Source: CAYNYI01 sp964401455
GTDB taxonomy: Bacteria; Fibrobacterota; OXYB2-FULL-49-7; CAYNYI01
DNA length: 64,000 nt
Assembly: GCA_964401455.1 (NCBI GenBank)
Contig: CAYNYI010000001.1
Coordinates: 14,884-78,883 of the forward strand
Direction: 5' to 3'
The notes beneath the pieces are model-generated. The model worked only from the letters and a program-made list of their open reading frames with translations. It was not told where the DNA came from and ran no database searches. The position numbers and the translations under genes are program-made. Shown one piece after another: positions 38,659-48,522 of the stretch (position 1 is its first letter; every line of letters begins with the position of its first letter).

Positions 38659-39984
38659 ATGGATAAAAACGAATGCTGGAAACATTTCCTGGAAAAAGCT
38701 TCTGAAGAATTTGACAGCAGTCTTTTCAAAACATGGATAAAACCGCTTAAACCTCTTGTCATTTCCGAAGACCGGGTTATTATCTTTGTAAAAGACGCCA
38801 TTTTTATGGAATTCATAGAAAGTAATCATTCCGATAAAATAAAAAATCTTCTTAAAAATATATGCGGATTCCCAATTAATCTTATTTTTACCGATAAAGA
38901 AATTGTCTATGAAAAGAAATTTGACAAAAAAGAAAAAGTCAATGTTAATAAAGGTGAAATTAATCCGGATTTTACCTTTGACGATTTTGTTGTAGGCGGA
39001 AACAACCGGTTTGCGTATTCCGCCTCACACGCGGTAGCGGAATCACCCGGTAATAATAAGTTTAATCCTCTTTACCTTTACGGGAAAAGCGGTCTGGGTA
39101 AAACACATCTTCTTTTTGCCATTGGAAACTATGCCGTTAAGAATCACAGTAACCTTAATATAAAATATGTTTCCGCAGATAAAATGCAAAGAGATCTCAT
39201 AGAAAACATACAAAAAAACAAAACCGCGGAATTCAGGGAGTCTTTTAATAATTTGGACATCCTTCTTGTTGATGATATCCATTTTTTGTCCGGCACATCA
39301 TCTACACAGGAAGAATTTTTTCACATTTTCAATACCATTTATCAGCGTTCAAAACAGATTATTATAACAAGCGACAAACAGCCAAGAGAACTTTCAGGAA
39401 TAGAAGACAGGTTGGTTTCAAGATTTCAGTGGGGTCTTTCTGTTGATATTCAACCTCCTGACCTTGAAACGAAAATTGCTATATTAAATAAAAAAGCAGA
39501 GAATCATAGTTTTGAACTTTCTCCGGATATCATAAGATATATAGCTTCAAATACCGATAATATAAGGGAGCTTGAGGGATGTATAATAAAACTTTTAGCT
39601 TATTCATCAATAAACAACAGGCTTGAAATAACACTTGATCTTGCAAAGGATGTTCTAAAATTCGGAACCGGAATCGCAAGAAAAAAGATATATATTGAAC
39701 AAATAACGGAAAGTGTTATTAACTATTATAAAGGTTATAAAATAGATATTAATGATGTTCTTTTCGGAGGAAGAAAAAAAGAAGTAGCCCTGGTCAGACA
39801 AGTTTCAATGTATCTATCAAGAACAATGACATCCAATTCCTTAAAAAATATAGGAAGCTACTTTAGAAAAGATCACAGTACGGTTGTACATTCTATTAAA
39901 AACATAAATAAACTTCTAAAAGAAGATGAACAGCTTGGAAATGATATAGAAAACATTAAAAAAAATATAACTGAAAACCTTTAA
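38659..39984 (+). CDS. dnaA: Chromosomal replication initiator DnaA
   Basis: AAA+ initiator that opens oriC. Domain I is at 1-80. Walker A is GKSGLGKTH near residue 143, Walker B is LLVDDIHF near 200, and the sensor region follows. The C-terminal HTH carries the DnaA signature (RKDHSTVVHSIKNI) near 418. Domain II is short, so the total is 441 aa. No Shine-Dalgarno is visible before the ATG. A TTATCCTCA nonamer (38649-38657, 8 of 9 to the DnaA box) lies immediately upstream and may serve autoregulation. Confidence 0.97.
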   Translation: MDKNECWKHFLEKASEEFDSSLFKTWIKPLKPLVISEDRVIIFVKDAIFMEFIESNHSDKIKNLLKNICGFPINLIFTDKEIVYEKKFDKKEKVNVNKGEINPDFTFDDFVVGGNNRFAYSASHAVAESPGNNKFNPLYLYGKSGLGKTHLLFAIGNYAVKNHSNLNIKYVSADKMQRDLIENIQKNKTAEFRESFNNLDILLVDDIHFLSGTSSTQEEFFHIFNTIYQRSKQIIITSDKQPRELSGIEDRLVSRFQWGLSVDIQPPDLETKIAILNKKAENHSFELSPDIIRYIASNTDNIRELEGCIIKLLAYSSINNRLEITLDLAKDVLKFGTGIARKKIYIEQITESVINYYKGYKIDINDVLFGGRKKEVALVRQVSMYLSRTMTSNSLKNIGSYFRKDHSTVVHSIKNINKLLKEDEQLGNDIENIKKNITENL

Positions 39985-40030
39985 TAAGCTATTTAAATTT
40001 AATAAGTTCTTGAAGAACAACCCGATTGAC

Positions 40031-40039
40031 TGTTGATAA
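40031..40039 (-). promoter_or_regulatory. DnaA box
   Basis: TGTTGATAA on the plus strand reads TTATCAACA on the minus strand, a common DnaA-box variant differing from TTATCCACA by one base. It lies in the dnaA-dnaN gap. Confidence 0.65.
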
Positions 40040-40217
40040 CATGTTAAATTTAACAACCGATGTTTTTTGAACATTTTTTTATTTAATGTAATCTGCTGAT
40101 TTTTAATAAATTAAACACCATATAAACAATATCAACACTACTATAATATTAATAAATTTAAATTAATAAAAAATTTAATATTAGTAGGCTGTTAGTATCA
40201 CTCAAATAAATATTTTC

Positions 40218-40246
40218 TTGTATTATATTTGGTTTTAATTTATATT
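40218..40246 (+). promoter_or_regulatory. Probable dnaN promoter
   Basis: TTGTAT (40218-40223) and TATATT (40241-40246) with a 17-base spacer give a start near 40253, about 32 bases before dnaN. GAGGGG follows as ribosome site. In such AT-rich DNA the match could be chance. Confidence 0.4.
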
Positions 40247-40284
40247 TTTTTGAAATTAATCATTCTTTTTGAGGGGAAATAAAT

Positions 40285-41412
40285 TTGAAGTTCAATATAA
40301 AAAAATCAGATCTTCTTTCTGTGCTTCAGAATGTTGTCAGTGCCATATCAACCAAAACGACGATTCCATATTTATCATATATCCATATTTCCGGAAATAA
40401 TAATAAATTAAAAATCTCGTCTACTGACCTTGATATGTTTATTACCGGATCCGTTCCCGCTGATGTGGTTCAGGATACGGATATACTGGTAAGTGGTAAA
40501 AAGCTTCTTGATATAATCAAAAACCTTCCGGAAGTTGTGGTTGCTTTTAAAGTCGAGGAAAATTTTCTGGTAATAGAGGCTGAAAAATATAAAGGAAAGC
40601 TTCCTGTAGCGGATGTTGCTGATTTTCCATCTATTCCTTCCATTTCAGATGTTTACAGTTTTAAAATTAAATCTGAAAGTATTCAAAAATTAATAAGTAA
40701 TGTTGTTTACGCGGCCTCTACTGACGAAAGTATGCCTGTTTTAAGGGGATTGAATTTTGAGGTAAATAAAAACAGAATAAGAATGGTAGCTACAGACAGA
40801 CATAAAATGGCCCTTTATGAAATTCAGTCTGATACAGGTATTGAAAAAGACTCAAGAATTATTATTTCAAGGAAGACCGCTTCTCATATACAAAAAACGA
40901 TCGATATTTTTTCTCCGGATGAAATAGAAATTTCAGTCAGTGAAAAATTCTGTATTTTCAGCATGGGGGAGACCACTGTTTTTTCAAAAATAATTGAGGG
41001 AAAATATCCTAATTATGAACAGGTTATACCAAAAGATAATAAAAAAACCGCTATTGTAAATAAAAGTATTCTTCTTAATAAAATTAATCTTGTAAGTCTT
41101 TCGTCGGACACAAATACAAAACAGATACTTTTTAAATTTTCAGCCGGCTCTTTAAGTCTTAGCGCACACAATAAAGAAACTTCTTTTTATTCTTCGGAAG
41201 AAATTCCTGTGTCTTATAACGAAGAGGAAATATCAATAGCCTTTAATTCTCAGTTTCTTTCAGAAACACTGAAACTTGTTAATACCGAAGAAGTGAGTTT
41301 TAATATGAAATCTTCTTTAAACGCGTGCATTATAGTTCCTACTGAGCATAAAGAAGGTGAAAATTCTTTATTCCTTCTTATGCCTCTAAGAACAGTTGAA
41401 GAGAATGCTTAA
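40285..41412 (+). CDS. dnaN: DNA polymerase III beta sliding clamp
   Basis: Ring-shaped processivity clamp for DNA polymerase III. Three repeated clamp domains are visible, with the conserved ATDRHKMA segment near residue 170 and MPLR near the C-terminus (LLMPLRTVEE), which forms part of the partner-binding pocket. The TTG start at 40285 has GAGGGG about eight bases upstream. 375 aa is typical. The 3' end overlaps the next gene by eight bases. Confidence 0.96.
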   Translation: MKFNIKKSDLLSVLQNVVSAISTKTTIPYLSYIHISGNNNKLKISSTDLDMFITGSVPADVVQDTDILVSGKKLLDIIKNLPEVVVAFKVEENFLVIEAEKYKGKLPVADVADFPSIPSISDVYSFKIKSESIQKLISNVVYAASTDESMPVLRGLNFEVNKNRIRMVATDRHKMALYEIQSDTGIEKDSRIIISRKTASHIQKTIDIFSPDEIEISVSEKFCIFSMGETTVFSKIIEGKYPNYEQVIPKDNKKTAIVNKSILLNKINLVSLSSDTNTKQILFKFSAGSLSLSAHNKETSFYSSEEIPVSYNEEEISIAFNSQFLSETLKLVNTEEVSFNMKSSLNACIIVPTEHKEGENSLFLLMPLRTVEENA

Positions 41413-42670
41413 CTCAAAAATTTTTTTTACTGTTGTTTTTTTCAAAATTTTAACTTTTTCTTCAGCTATAAATGAATACCGTTTTATAAAAGATTCCTGG
41501 AATCCTGAGTCTTCAAACCACGGTTTTGCTTCTGTATCGGTTTCCAGGGGAATTTTTTCCTATTTAGAAAATCCCGCGCTTACCGGCAAAACACCAAATT
41601 TAATTACCGGTCTTTCCTCTTCATATTCCGGAAATCATTTTTCTTTTAATCCGGCTTTTACTTCCAGAATATCTAATAATACGGTTATAGGATTGGGTGT
41701 ATTAAGAAACAATTCTTCTATTCCTGAAAATCGGTTTACTTTTAATTTCAGCTACTCTTTTCTTAATTATTCTTTCGGATTGAATTCTCATTTTCTTAAT
41801 TATTCTGACGAGTCTCTTGAGTTTCAAAACAAAACAAATATGGATTTTGATTTCGGATATATAATAGAACCTTTCAGCAAGCTGCGTCACGCATTTACAG
41901 TATATAATCTTCTTTCATCCTCTTTTTATGAAAGTTATGATACTGTTTTAAAAACAATGACTTCACTTGAAACATCTCTTTCTCTATTAATCAACGAAAG
42001 CGGAAAAAGCAATATTTCGGTTGCCGGAGGTTTCGGTAATTCTGATGAAGTAATGAATTCATTGAATGGCGGAGTTTCTCTGAGTCTTGTATTTATTAAG
42101 GAAAAATTAGGGCTTCATTCTTCTTTTAATTATCAAAAAGAAGGAAAAAATAGTTTTTATACAAAAACCGGTTTCGGACCCTCTTTTATTTTGAATACCG
42201 ATGCGGGGGATTACCGGTTTTCTTATTCCTCACAAATAATACGGAATTCTTTTTCATCAGAGAAAAATATAAATCATTATGTTTCTATTGATTATTCGCA
42301 TGGAATAGAAAAGGATTTTTATAAGCCTTTCGGTAATATTACTACAGATAAAAATTCTTTTACTCCTGATGGAGATAATGTTGATGATTTTTTAACCGTG
42401 TTTATTGAAGCCTCCGATAATGAAGGAGGCACCGGACTGAAAAAATGGGCTTTAGTAATATGTAAACGACCGGACACGGAAAAATCATCTTCGTGTGATA
42501 TTATTAAATCTTTCAGCGGGAAAGGGATCCCGCCGGGTGCGTTGAAATGGGATGGTAGGAATTCTTCTTCAACATTGTGTGCAAAAGGGGATTATTTTTT
42601 AAGACTCAGACTGGTTGATAAAAAAAATAATCACTTCGAAGGACCCTGGAAAAAAATATCTATTGAATAA
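41405..42670 (+). CDS. Outer-membrane beta-barrel (PorV/PorQ-like) with FlgD-like C-terminal domain
   Basis: Predicted exported protein of 421 aa. A signal peptide (about residues 1-20) is followed by SVSRGIFSYLENPAL, matching the GxAYxxxxNPAxL start of PorV/PorQ/UPF0164 barrels. Many alternating aromatic beta-strands follow up to about 300. The C-terminal 110 residues start NSFTPDGDNVDDFLTV and resemble FlgD-like or gliding-motility-type Ig domains (ALKWDGRNSSSTLCAKGDYFLRL). It overlaps the dnaN end by eight bases and sits before recF, an unusual place for an envelope gene. Confidence 0.75.
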   Translation: MLNSKIFFTVVFFKILTFSSAINEYRFIKDSWNPESSNHGFASVSVSRGIFSYLENPALTGKTPNLITGLSSSYSGNHFSFNPAFTSRISNNTVIGLGVLRNNSSIPENRFTFNFSYSFLNYSFGLNSHFLNYSDESLEFQNKTNMDFDFGYIIEPFSKLRHAFTVYNLLSSSFYESYDTVLKTMTSLETSLSLLINESGKSNISVAGGFGNSDEVMNSLNGGVSLSLVFIKEKLGLHSSFNYQKEGKNSFYTKTGFGPSFILNTDAGDYRFSYSSQIIRNSFSSEKNINHYVSIDYSHGIEKDFYKPFGNITTDKNSFTPDGDNVDDFLTVFIEASDNEGGTGLKKWALVICKRPDTEKSSSCDIIKSFSGKGIPPGALKWDGRNSSSTLCAKGDYFLRLRLVDKKNNHFEGPWKKISIE

Positions 42671-42690
42671 CAGTTAGTTGATATTTTCAT

Positions 42691-43767
42691 TTGTTTCTAA
42701 AAAAAATTAAACTTTCAAATTTCAGAAACTTCTCTGAACTTGATATTGATTTTCAGAAAGGTATAAATCTTATTACCGGGCTTAACGGCAGTGGTAAAAC
42801 AAACCTTCTGGAATCTGTGTATTACTGTGGTTATTTTCGACCTTTGAAAAGCGGCACAGCTAAAGATATGATAAAGTTTGATAAAGAATGTTTTAATATC
42901 ACAATAGAATATGATTCAAAAGACTCAACGAATACTGTAAATGCAAATTATTCGATAGATGGTTTACGAAAAGTATTCTTTAATGGAAAAAAAATAGATT
43001 CCGTTTTAGAATATATAGGAAAATTTATAACCGTTGGATTCGGACCCGACGATTTGAATATAATATCAAATTCCCCCGCTTATAGAAGAAAATTTATAGA
43101 CTCTGTTTTATCTCAAACTGACAGTAAATATCTTTATTGTCTAAAAGATTATAAAAAAAATCTTAAACAGAAGAATTATGAGCTTAAAAATGAAATACCG
43201 GACAGAACTCTTCTTAAAACATATACGGAAATTATGTCTGAAAAAGCTTCATATATAATCGATAAGAGAAAAGGATTTATCGAAAACATTAAAAAAGATC
43301 TCGAAAACCACATTTTTGATATAAGCCTTAACAGAGAAAACATTGAAATTTTTTATATCGGAAATAAAACGGATTATATTTTCTCAGGCTATCATTCAGA
43401 TAAACTTGAAAAAGAAATTAAATTCAGAAAAACTCTTAATGGTCCTCATCTCCATGACATAGATTTTCATTTCCATCATGGGAGCTACCGTGATTTTGGA
43501 AGCCAGGGCCAGTGCCGTTCTTTGGCTGTGGCTCTTAAACTGGCATCTATTGAGTATATAAGTATGACAGCCGAAGTAAAACCAATACTTCTTTTTGATG
43601 ATATTTTCTCTGAACTTGACCCTGAAAGGAGCGAAAAAATTTTAAAAATTATTAACAAATTTGATCAGGTATTTATAGCAGCTCCAAAAATGGAACCTTT
43701 TTTTAATAATATTAATTATTTTTATGTTATAGAAAAAGACAATGTTTTAAAAAAAATCCCGGTTTAA
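42691..43767 (+). CDS. recF: DNA replication and repair protein RecF
   Basis: ATPase that helps load RecA at gaps. Walker A is GLNGSGKTNLLES near residue 32. The signature QGQCRSLAVALKLA near 273 and Walker B (ILLFDDIFSELDPERS) near 297 are intact. The start is a TTG at 42691 with a weak ribosome site. At 358 aa it is of usual length. It stands 20 bases after the outer-membrane protein gene. Confidence 0.95.
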   Translation: MFLKKIKLSNFRNFSELDIDFQKGINLITGLNGSGKTNLLESVYYCGYFRPLKSGTAKDMIKFDKECFNITIEYDSKDSTNTVNANYSIDGLRKVFFNGKKIDSVLEYIGKFITVGFGPDDLNIISNSPAYRRKFIDSVLSQTDSKYLYCLKDYKKNLKQKNYELKNEIPDRTLLKTYTEIMSEKASYIIDKRKGFIENIKKDLENHIFDISLNRENIEIFYIGNKTDYIFSGYHSDKLEKEIKFRKTLNGPHLHDIDFHFHHGSYRDFGSQGQCRSLAVALKLASIEYISMTAEVKPILLFDDIFSELDPERSEKILKIINKFDQVFIAAPKMEPFFNNINYFYVIEKDNVLKKIPV

Positions 43768-43768
43768 A

Positions 43769-44074
43769 ATGAAAAGAAATCAGAAAAAAAGAGACCCTGA
43801 ACAAATAGGTAAAATGATTGAATTACTTATAAACAATAATTCTAAAATAAGACAACACTTTAATTCTTATGATATTTCAGACTGTTGGAAAGAGGTTACA
43901 GGTGAGAAAATAGCGTCAATTTCCAAATTTGTAAAATTTGAAAAATCAACGCTTTATATTAAAGTAGAGAACAGTGTCTGGAAAGCCGAACTTTTTTATA
44001 TGAAGCAGGAGCTGATAACCAGGATTAATAAAAAAAACGGTAAAAATATTCTGAAAGATATTATATTCATATAA
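43769..44074 (+). CDS. dciA: DciA-like (DUF721) helicase-loading protein
   Basis: 101 aa protein with the DUF721 pattern: a central WKEVTGEKIASIS, then LYIKVENSVWKAELFYMKQELITRIN. DUF721/DciA proteins help load DnaB in bacteria lacking DnaC or DnaI. It starts one base after the recF stop, and the recF-DUF721-gyrB order is a common origin arrangement. Confidence 0.87.
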   Translation: MKRNQKKRDPEQIGKMIELLINNNSKIRQHFNSYDISDCWKEVTGEKIASISKFVKFEKSTLYIKVENSVWKAELFYMKQELITRINKKNGKNILKDIIFI

Positions 44075-44124
44075 GAAAATTTTCATCATGAAATATTTCC
44101 TATTTCCGAAAGAAGAGGTAAAAC

Positions 44125-46041
44125 GTGTCCGGTGAACAATATCAGGCGAATTCCATAAAAGTACTAAAAGGTCTGGAGGCTGTACGTAAACGTCCGGCAA
44201 TGTATATTGGAAGTACAAATACCCGGGGGCTTCATCACCTTGTTTTTGAGGTTATAGACAATTCAATAGATGAAGCGATGGCCGGGCATTGTGACAAAAT
44301 AGACGTTATTATTCTTAAAGATGAATCTATTTCTGTCAGGGACAACGGCAGAGGAATACCTACGGATTATCATGAAGGTGAAAAGAAAAGCGCACTTGAA
44401 GTGGCGCTTACGACACTTCATGCCGGAGGCAAGTTTGATGCTGACAGTTATAAAGTATCCGGCGGTCTTCATGGTGTAGGGGTTTCATGTGTAAATGCTT
44501 TGAGTATCTGGACCAAGGTAAAAGTTTTCAGGGACGGCAAAACACATGAACAAAGCTATAAAAGAGGTTTTCCTGACGGGCCTCTCAAGGTTACAGGAGA
44601 AACAAAAGAAACAGGTACGCTTGTAACTTTTAAGCCGGATCATGAAATTTTTGAAGAAACTATTTTTAATTTTGACACTCTTTCCGCCAGACTCAGAGAG
44701 CTTGCTTTTCTGAATAAGGGAATAAGGATAACGATTATTGATGAGCGTAAAGAAGATCACAGACACTCTTTTTATTATCCGGGTGGAATAGCTTCTTTTG
44801 TTGAATATCTTAACGAGGATATTGTCGTTCTTCATAAACCACCGATTTATTTCCGGAACGAAGGGGAAAATTTTGATCTTGAAATATCAATACAATACAA
44901 CGATTCTTATAAGGACAAAGTTTTTTCGTTTGTTAACAATATTAATACAGTTGACGGAGGAACGCATCTTGCCGGGTTTAGAAGCTCCCTTACCCGTACT
45001 ATAAACAATTATGCCAAAATAAACAACATGCTAAAAGGCAAGAACCCGGTTACAATTACGGGTGTTGATATATAAGAAGGCCTTACTTCTGTTATAAGCA
45101 TAAAAATATCGAATCCCCAGTTTGAAGGACAGACAAAACATAAACTTGGAAATCCTGAGGTGAAAGGAATTGTCGAAAGCAGCCTCAACGAAAAACTGGG
45201 AATTTTTCTTGAAGAAAACCCGCCAGTCGCTAAAAAAATAATTGATAAATGTATAGGCGCCGCGACAGCGAGAGAGGCCGCAAGAAAAGCAAAACAGCTT
45301 TCCAGAAGAAAAAACTTTCTTGAGACGGGCAGCCTTCCCGGTAAACTTGCCGACTGCTCAAGCAAAGACAGAACAATTTGTGAGATATTCATTGTTGAGG
45401 GGGACTCTGCGGGCGGTTCTGCCAAGATGGGTAGAGACCGGTCTTTTCAGGCTATACTTCCTCTTCGCGGAAAAATTCTTAATGTTGAAAAAAAGAGACT
45501 TGATAAAATTCTTTCGAGCGAAGAAATAAAAGTTTTAATATCTGCTATCGGAACGGGGATCGGCGATGATGAATTTGATATGGAAAAGAGAAGATATGAT
45601 AAAATTATCATAATGACCGACGCAGATGTTGACGGGGCGCATATACGGACATTATTAATGACTTTTTTCTTCAGATATATGGAAAAGCTCATTACAGACG
45701 GACACTTATATATTGCTCAACCACCTTTATATAAAATCAAACAAGGTAAAAGAGAGGTATATGCGTTTAGCGACGAAGAAAAAAACAGGCTTGTAAAAGA
45801 ATTAGATCAGTCTAAAAATCAAAAAGTTTCTATACAGAGATATAAAGGTCTTGGTGAAATGAACCCGGAACAGCTCGCAACAACAACCATGGAACCAGAC
45901 AGAAGAATTCTTCTTCAGGTTACTCTTGAGGATGCAGTCGAAGCCGATAAAATTTTTACTAAACTTATGGGTGACGAAGTTGAGCCGAGAAGAAAATTTA
46001 TAGAGGACCATGCCCATACTGTTAAGGAGCTTGATGTCTGA
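44125..46041 (+). pseudogene. gyrB: DNA gyrase subunit B with an in-frame TAA at codon 317
   Basis: ATPase subunit of gyrase, normally essential. The first part (44125-45075) has the GHKL fold ([37 protein letters not shown]). It stops at TAA (45073-45075) where relatives read a basic residue (GxDVREGL; here GVDI-stop-EGL). The frame then continues to 46041 with the TOPRIM motifs EGDSAGG and [12 protein letters not shown] and [14 protein letters not shown]. Without the stop the protein would be 638 residues, normal length. No ribosome site supports restart at the GTG at 45160. A one-base change from AAA (Lys) explains it. TAA is neither a Sec nor a Pyl codon. Confidence 0.93.
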
Positions 46042-46060
46042 TTTAATATAACCGGGAAAT

Positions 46061-46090
46061 AAAAAAAAGGACCCTTAGGGTCCTTTTTTT
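46061..46090. terminator. Bidirectional rho-independent terminator
   Basis: A-run, GGACCC, TTA loop, GGGTCC, T-run. The symmetric A/T tracts let it work for gyrB (+) and for the convergent secreted protein (-), whose TAA stop lies within it. Confidence 0.9.
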
Positions 46091-48413
46091 ATTTCTGCAT
46101 TAAAATTTTTTTTAAAACAGATTTTTCTTTGTTCTGAAATTTCGCTATGTAAATTCCGGAAGACATTCCTTCTGCAGTCCATGTAAAAGAGTATGGTATC
46201 TTGTTAGGAACAAAAGTTTTTAAAATTCTGCCTTTTGTGTTCATAATATTTATTCTTGAATCAGGAGCATTAATATCCTTACCGGAAACTATTATTTTTA
46301 CCGATGGGTTAAAAGGATTCGGAAATGCACTTATTGTAACTTCTTCTTCAGGATTTACAGAATTATCTTTGCTTATTGAAAGCACAGAACTGTTCGGTAC
46401 AGATAATTCAATATATTTGTTTTTTACTGTACCTGTAATATCTAAGCTTCTTTCGGAAGCCGAAGCAGCCTGGAATTCATAGGTTTTTTCCATTCCGTTT
46501 TCTTCATAACAGTATCGAACATTTACAGGGTCGTTAAAGGAATTCTGCTCCTGGTAGGCAGCGTGTATCATAACTTCGTTTACCGCATGAGAGTTTCCAT
46601 GAAATTTTATAAAAAACTCATTGCCGTAACCGTTTAAAATACCGGTTGTATCTCTGTACTGCAGCCAATGTCTTGTCCAGGAAGGGCTTTTAACAAAATC
46701 ATATGCCAGAGAGTAAGAGTTGCCGTCGTTTGAGACTGAAATATTATAGTCCTTTTCCGATGTCCATGGAAGAACGGAATAAGAAGCCGCCGTATTGAAC
46801 CACTTGAACGAAGAGTTTTCCGGAGCCTCAATTTTAAATGTTATGTCACCGTAAACCTTTTCCATCAAATCGTATGGTTTATATGTTCCGGAAAATGATT
46901 CTATCATCGGGTTAGTGTGCGCTGAATCATTGAGTATAACCGGATATCTGACAGGAACAGTATTCATTCCTTTGACATCTCCGTTTAGGTACCCGATTGT
47001 ATTCGTTCCGGTTTTCAGTCTTGGCAGAGACATCGGGGCAACGGACAACCATGTTTCTGTGTTGAAAGAATTAAGCCCTGCCTGCCCCGCTGTTCCGACA
47101 AACGAAAATTTAACTAAATATTCATACATTCCGTAACACTCGGATGTAAGGTCCTCGGAATTAGAAAGGTCCGCACCCGACGCCAGCTCAGTCCATGAAT
47201 GACCGAAATTTTTACTGAACTGCACAGTGGTATTACCTGATGTTTGATAGCTGAGCACGACTCCGTCATGATAGCCGTTTAGATCGGCAAGATCTGCGCC
47301 CGGTTTTCCAATAAACAGATATGGAGAATATGTCCGAAAAATTATAAACCCTGAGCCGTCATTTTCAAGAACAGGGCCTTCTGTCCCAAAAACGATATTG
47401 CTGTCCCTGAATATTCCGTCAGAATAATCGCTCTCGTAGCTTAGATCCGGTTGATACTTAAGAACACCTATTCCGGTAGTGTTAACGCTTCCTCCGTTTT
47501 CCGGGGCAACCCATGGTTTGGGGCCGTAAGGTTCTTTGTTGTGGATTTCTTCGAGCTCCTGAGCGCGCGCCGCCCAATAAGAGTTTTCATTTTCTGTATC
47601 CAGCCGCTCTCTTATCATAAAAACCCTTTGGCTGTCCGATTGCCAATACCTGCGCAGAGACTCGCCTCTCCTCAGAACAAAGTCCATTGTGTGACAGGTA
47701 TACCATTGTTTATTATATCTTTCATAATAAGGAGGATTATTGTTCCTTTTCTGATAAGATGTGTCCGCAAAATTTTTAAACATTTCGAGAGTTATCATTC
47801 CCACGTCCTTGAGGGAATCAGGATAAGGAAAATACGGAAAAATACCATGTGGATTGTTGTCCATAATTGACGGGTTTTCTCCAATCTCAAGCCAGGAAGG
47901 AATATGACCGTCCGCCTCTTTTACATAGCCTCTTTGTTCCGGATCAAAATAATGCCAGTCTCCGTCATAGTGGACCTCAATCATTGTATGCCAGCTGCCG
48001 TATCCTCCGCAAACCAGAGAATCGAACATTCCTGTTGCTTCGAGCATTCCGGCGTATGCGGGGTTTACATGAAAACAAAGGCCGTATCCATATGAGTTGA
48101 AAAGTTCTATCGGGTCTCTAATCAGTAAATGAGAAACTCTTTCGTTGCTGCTATAGTCGCTCTTATTGTCAACCCAGCGGTTTTCTTCACGGGCATCAGC
48201 AAAATGATAAAAACCGGTAACGGAATCAGCAAAGTAATTATGAACAGCTTCCGCAAGCTCCTGACCGGTTTTACCGCTGAAGCCGGGGTGTTCCAGAAAA
48301 TTTTGGTAATCTCCGCTTAAATCGGCAGTATGTTGCGTAAGAATTTTCGGCGAGTAGGCTTTCGAAAAAACCTGAAACGAAAAAATCAATATCAAAATTA
48401 TAAATGCTCTCAT
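46089..48413 (-). CDS. Secreted transglutaminase-like protein with T9SS-like C-terminal sorting domain
   Basis: 774 aa exported protein. A signal peptide (about 1-19) precedes a transglutaminase/protease-like domain. The likely Cys is in GYGLCFHVNPAYAG (about 111), the His in GSWHTMIEVHYDGDWHYFD (about 143), with Asp shortly after. The central 500 residues look like beta-sandwich modules. The last 80 residues (ISAFPNPFNPSVKI, RGILKTFVP, GMSSGIYIAKFQNKEKSVLKKILMQK) are a Por-secretion-type sorting domain. It probably acts on extracellular or envelope peptides. It is divergent from the envelope cluster and shares its regulatory region. Confidence 0.8.
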   Translation of the reverse strand: MRAFIILILIFSFQVFSKAYSPKILTQHTADLSGDYQNFLEHPGFSGKTGQELAEAVHNYFADSVTGFYHFADAREENRWVDNKSDYSSNERVSHLLIRDPIELFNSYGYGLCFHVNPAYAGMLEATGMFDSLVCGGYGSWHTMIEVHYDGDWHYFDPEQRGYVKEADGHIPSWLEIGENPSIMDNNPHGIFPYFPYPDSLKDVGMITLEMFKNFADTSYQKRNNNPPYYERYNKQWYTCHTMDFVLRRGESLRRYWQSDSQRVFMIRERLDTENENSYWAARAQELEEIHNKEPYGPKPWVAPENGGSVNTTGIGVLKYQPDLSYESDYSDGIFRDSNIVFGTEGPVLENDGSGFIIFRTYSPYLFIGKPGADLADLNGYHDGVVLSYQTSGNTTVQFSKNFGHSWTELASGADLSNSEDLTSECYGMYEYLVKFSFVGTAGQAGLNSFNTETWLSVAPMSLPRLKTGTNTIGYLNGDVKGMNTVPVRYPVILNDSAHTNPMIESFSGTYKPYDLMEKVYGDITFKIEAPENSSFKWFNTAASYSVLPWTSEKDYNISVSNDGNSYSLAYDFVKSPSWTRHWLQYRDTTGILNGYGNEFFIKFHGNSHAVNEVMIHAAYQEQNSFNDPVNVRYCYEENGMEKTYEFQAASASERSLDITGTVKNKYIELSVPNSSVLSISKDNSVNPEEEVTISAFPNPFNPSVKIIVSGKDINAPDSRINIMNTKGRILKTFVPNKIPYSFTWTAEGMSSGIYIAKFQNKEKSVLKKILMQK

Positions 48414-48428
48414 TTTTATTTCCTTTCT

Positions 48429-48512
48429 AAATCGATCTATTTTTAGTAAAAACGCTTCGATTACTTAAAATATATATAGATTCCCCAGAAAATCAAAAAA
48501 ATAGATCGATTT
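48429..48512. repeat. 16-bp perfect inverted repeat with 52-base spacer
   Basis: AAATCGATCTATTTTT (48429-48444) is repeated inverted as AAAAATAGATCGATTT (48497-48512). Each arm contains the palindrome ATCGAT. It lies between the divergent transglutaminase gene and the envelope cluster and could be a pair of operators or a large hairpin. Confidence 0.8.
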
Positions 48513-48522
48513 TATTATTTAA

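Larger units (their letters stand above)
39985..40284. other. Candidate replication origin (dnaA-dnaN intergenic region)
   Basis: This 300-base gap is the only long AT-rich gap in the replication block. It holds one DnaA box (40031-40039), a second near match ATATCAACA (40129-40137), a perfect 14-base palindrome TGTTAAATTTAACA (40042-40055), the inverted repeat GTTCTT-G-AAGAAC (40007-40019), and a run of nearly pure A/T from about 40140 to 40190 that could be the unwinding element. A short TAG-rich stretch (40184-40198) could be a DnaA-trio, which is weak. The box count is low for an oriC, so more boxes may be degenerate. Confidence 0.6.

Noticed and set aside
44125..46041. Genetic-code reassignment of TAA
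   Set aside because: Many other genes in the window end cleanly at TAA with normal lengths, so TAA is a stop here; the gyrB case is local.
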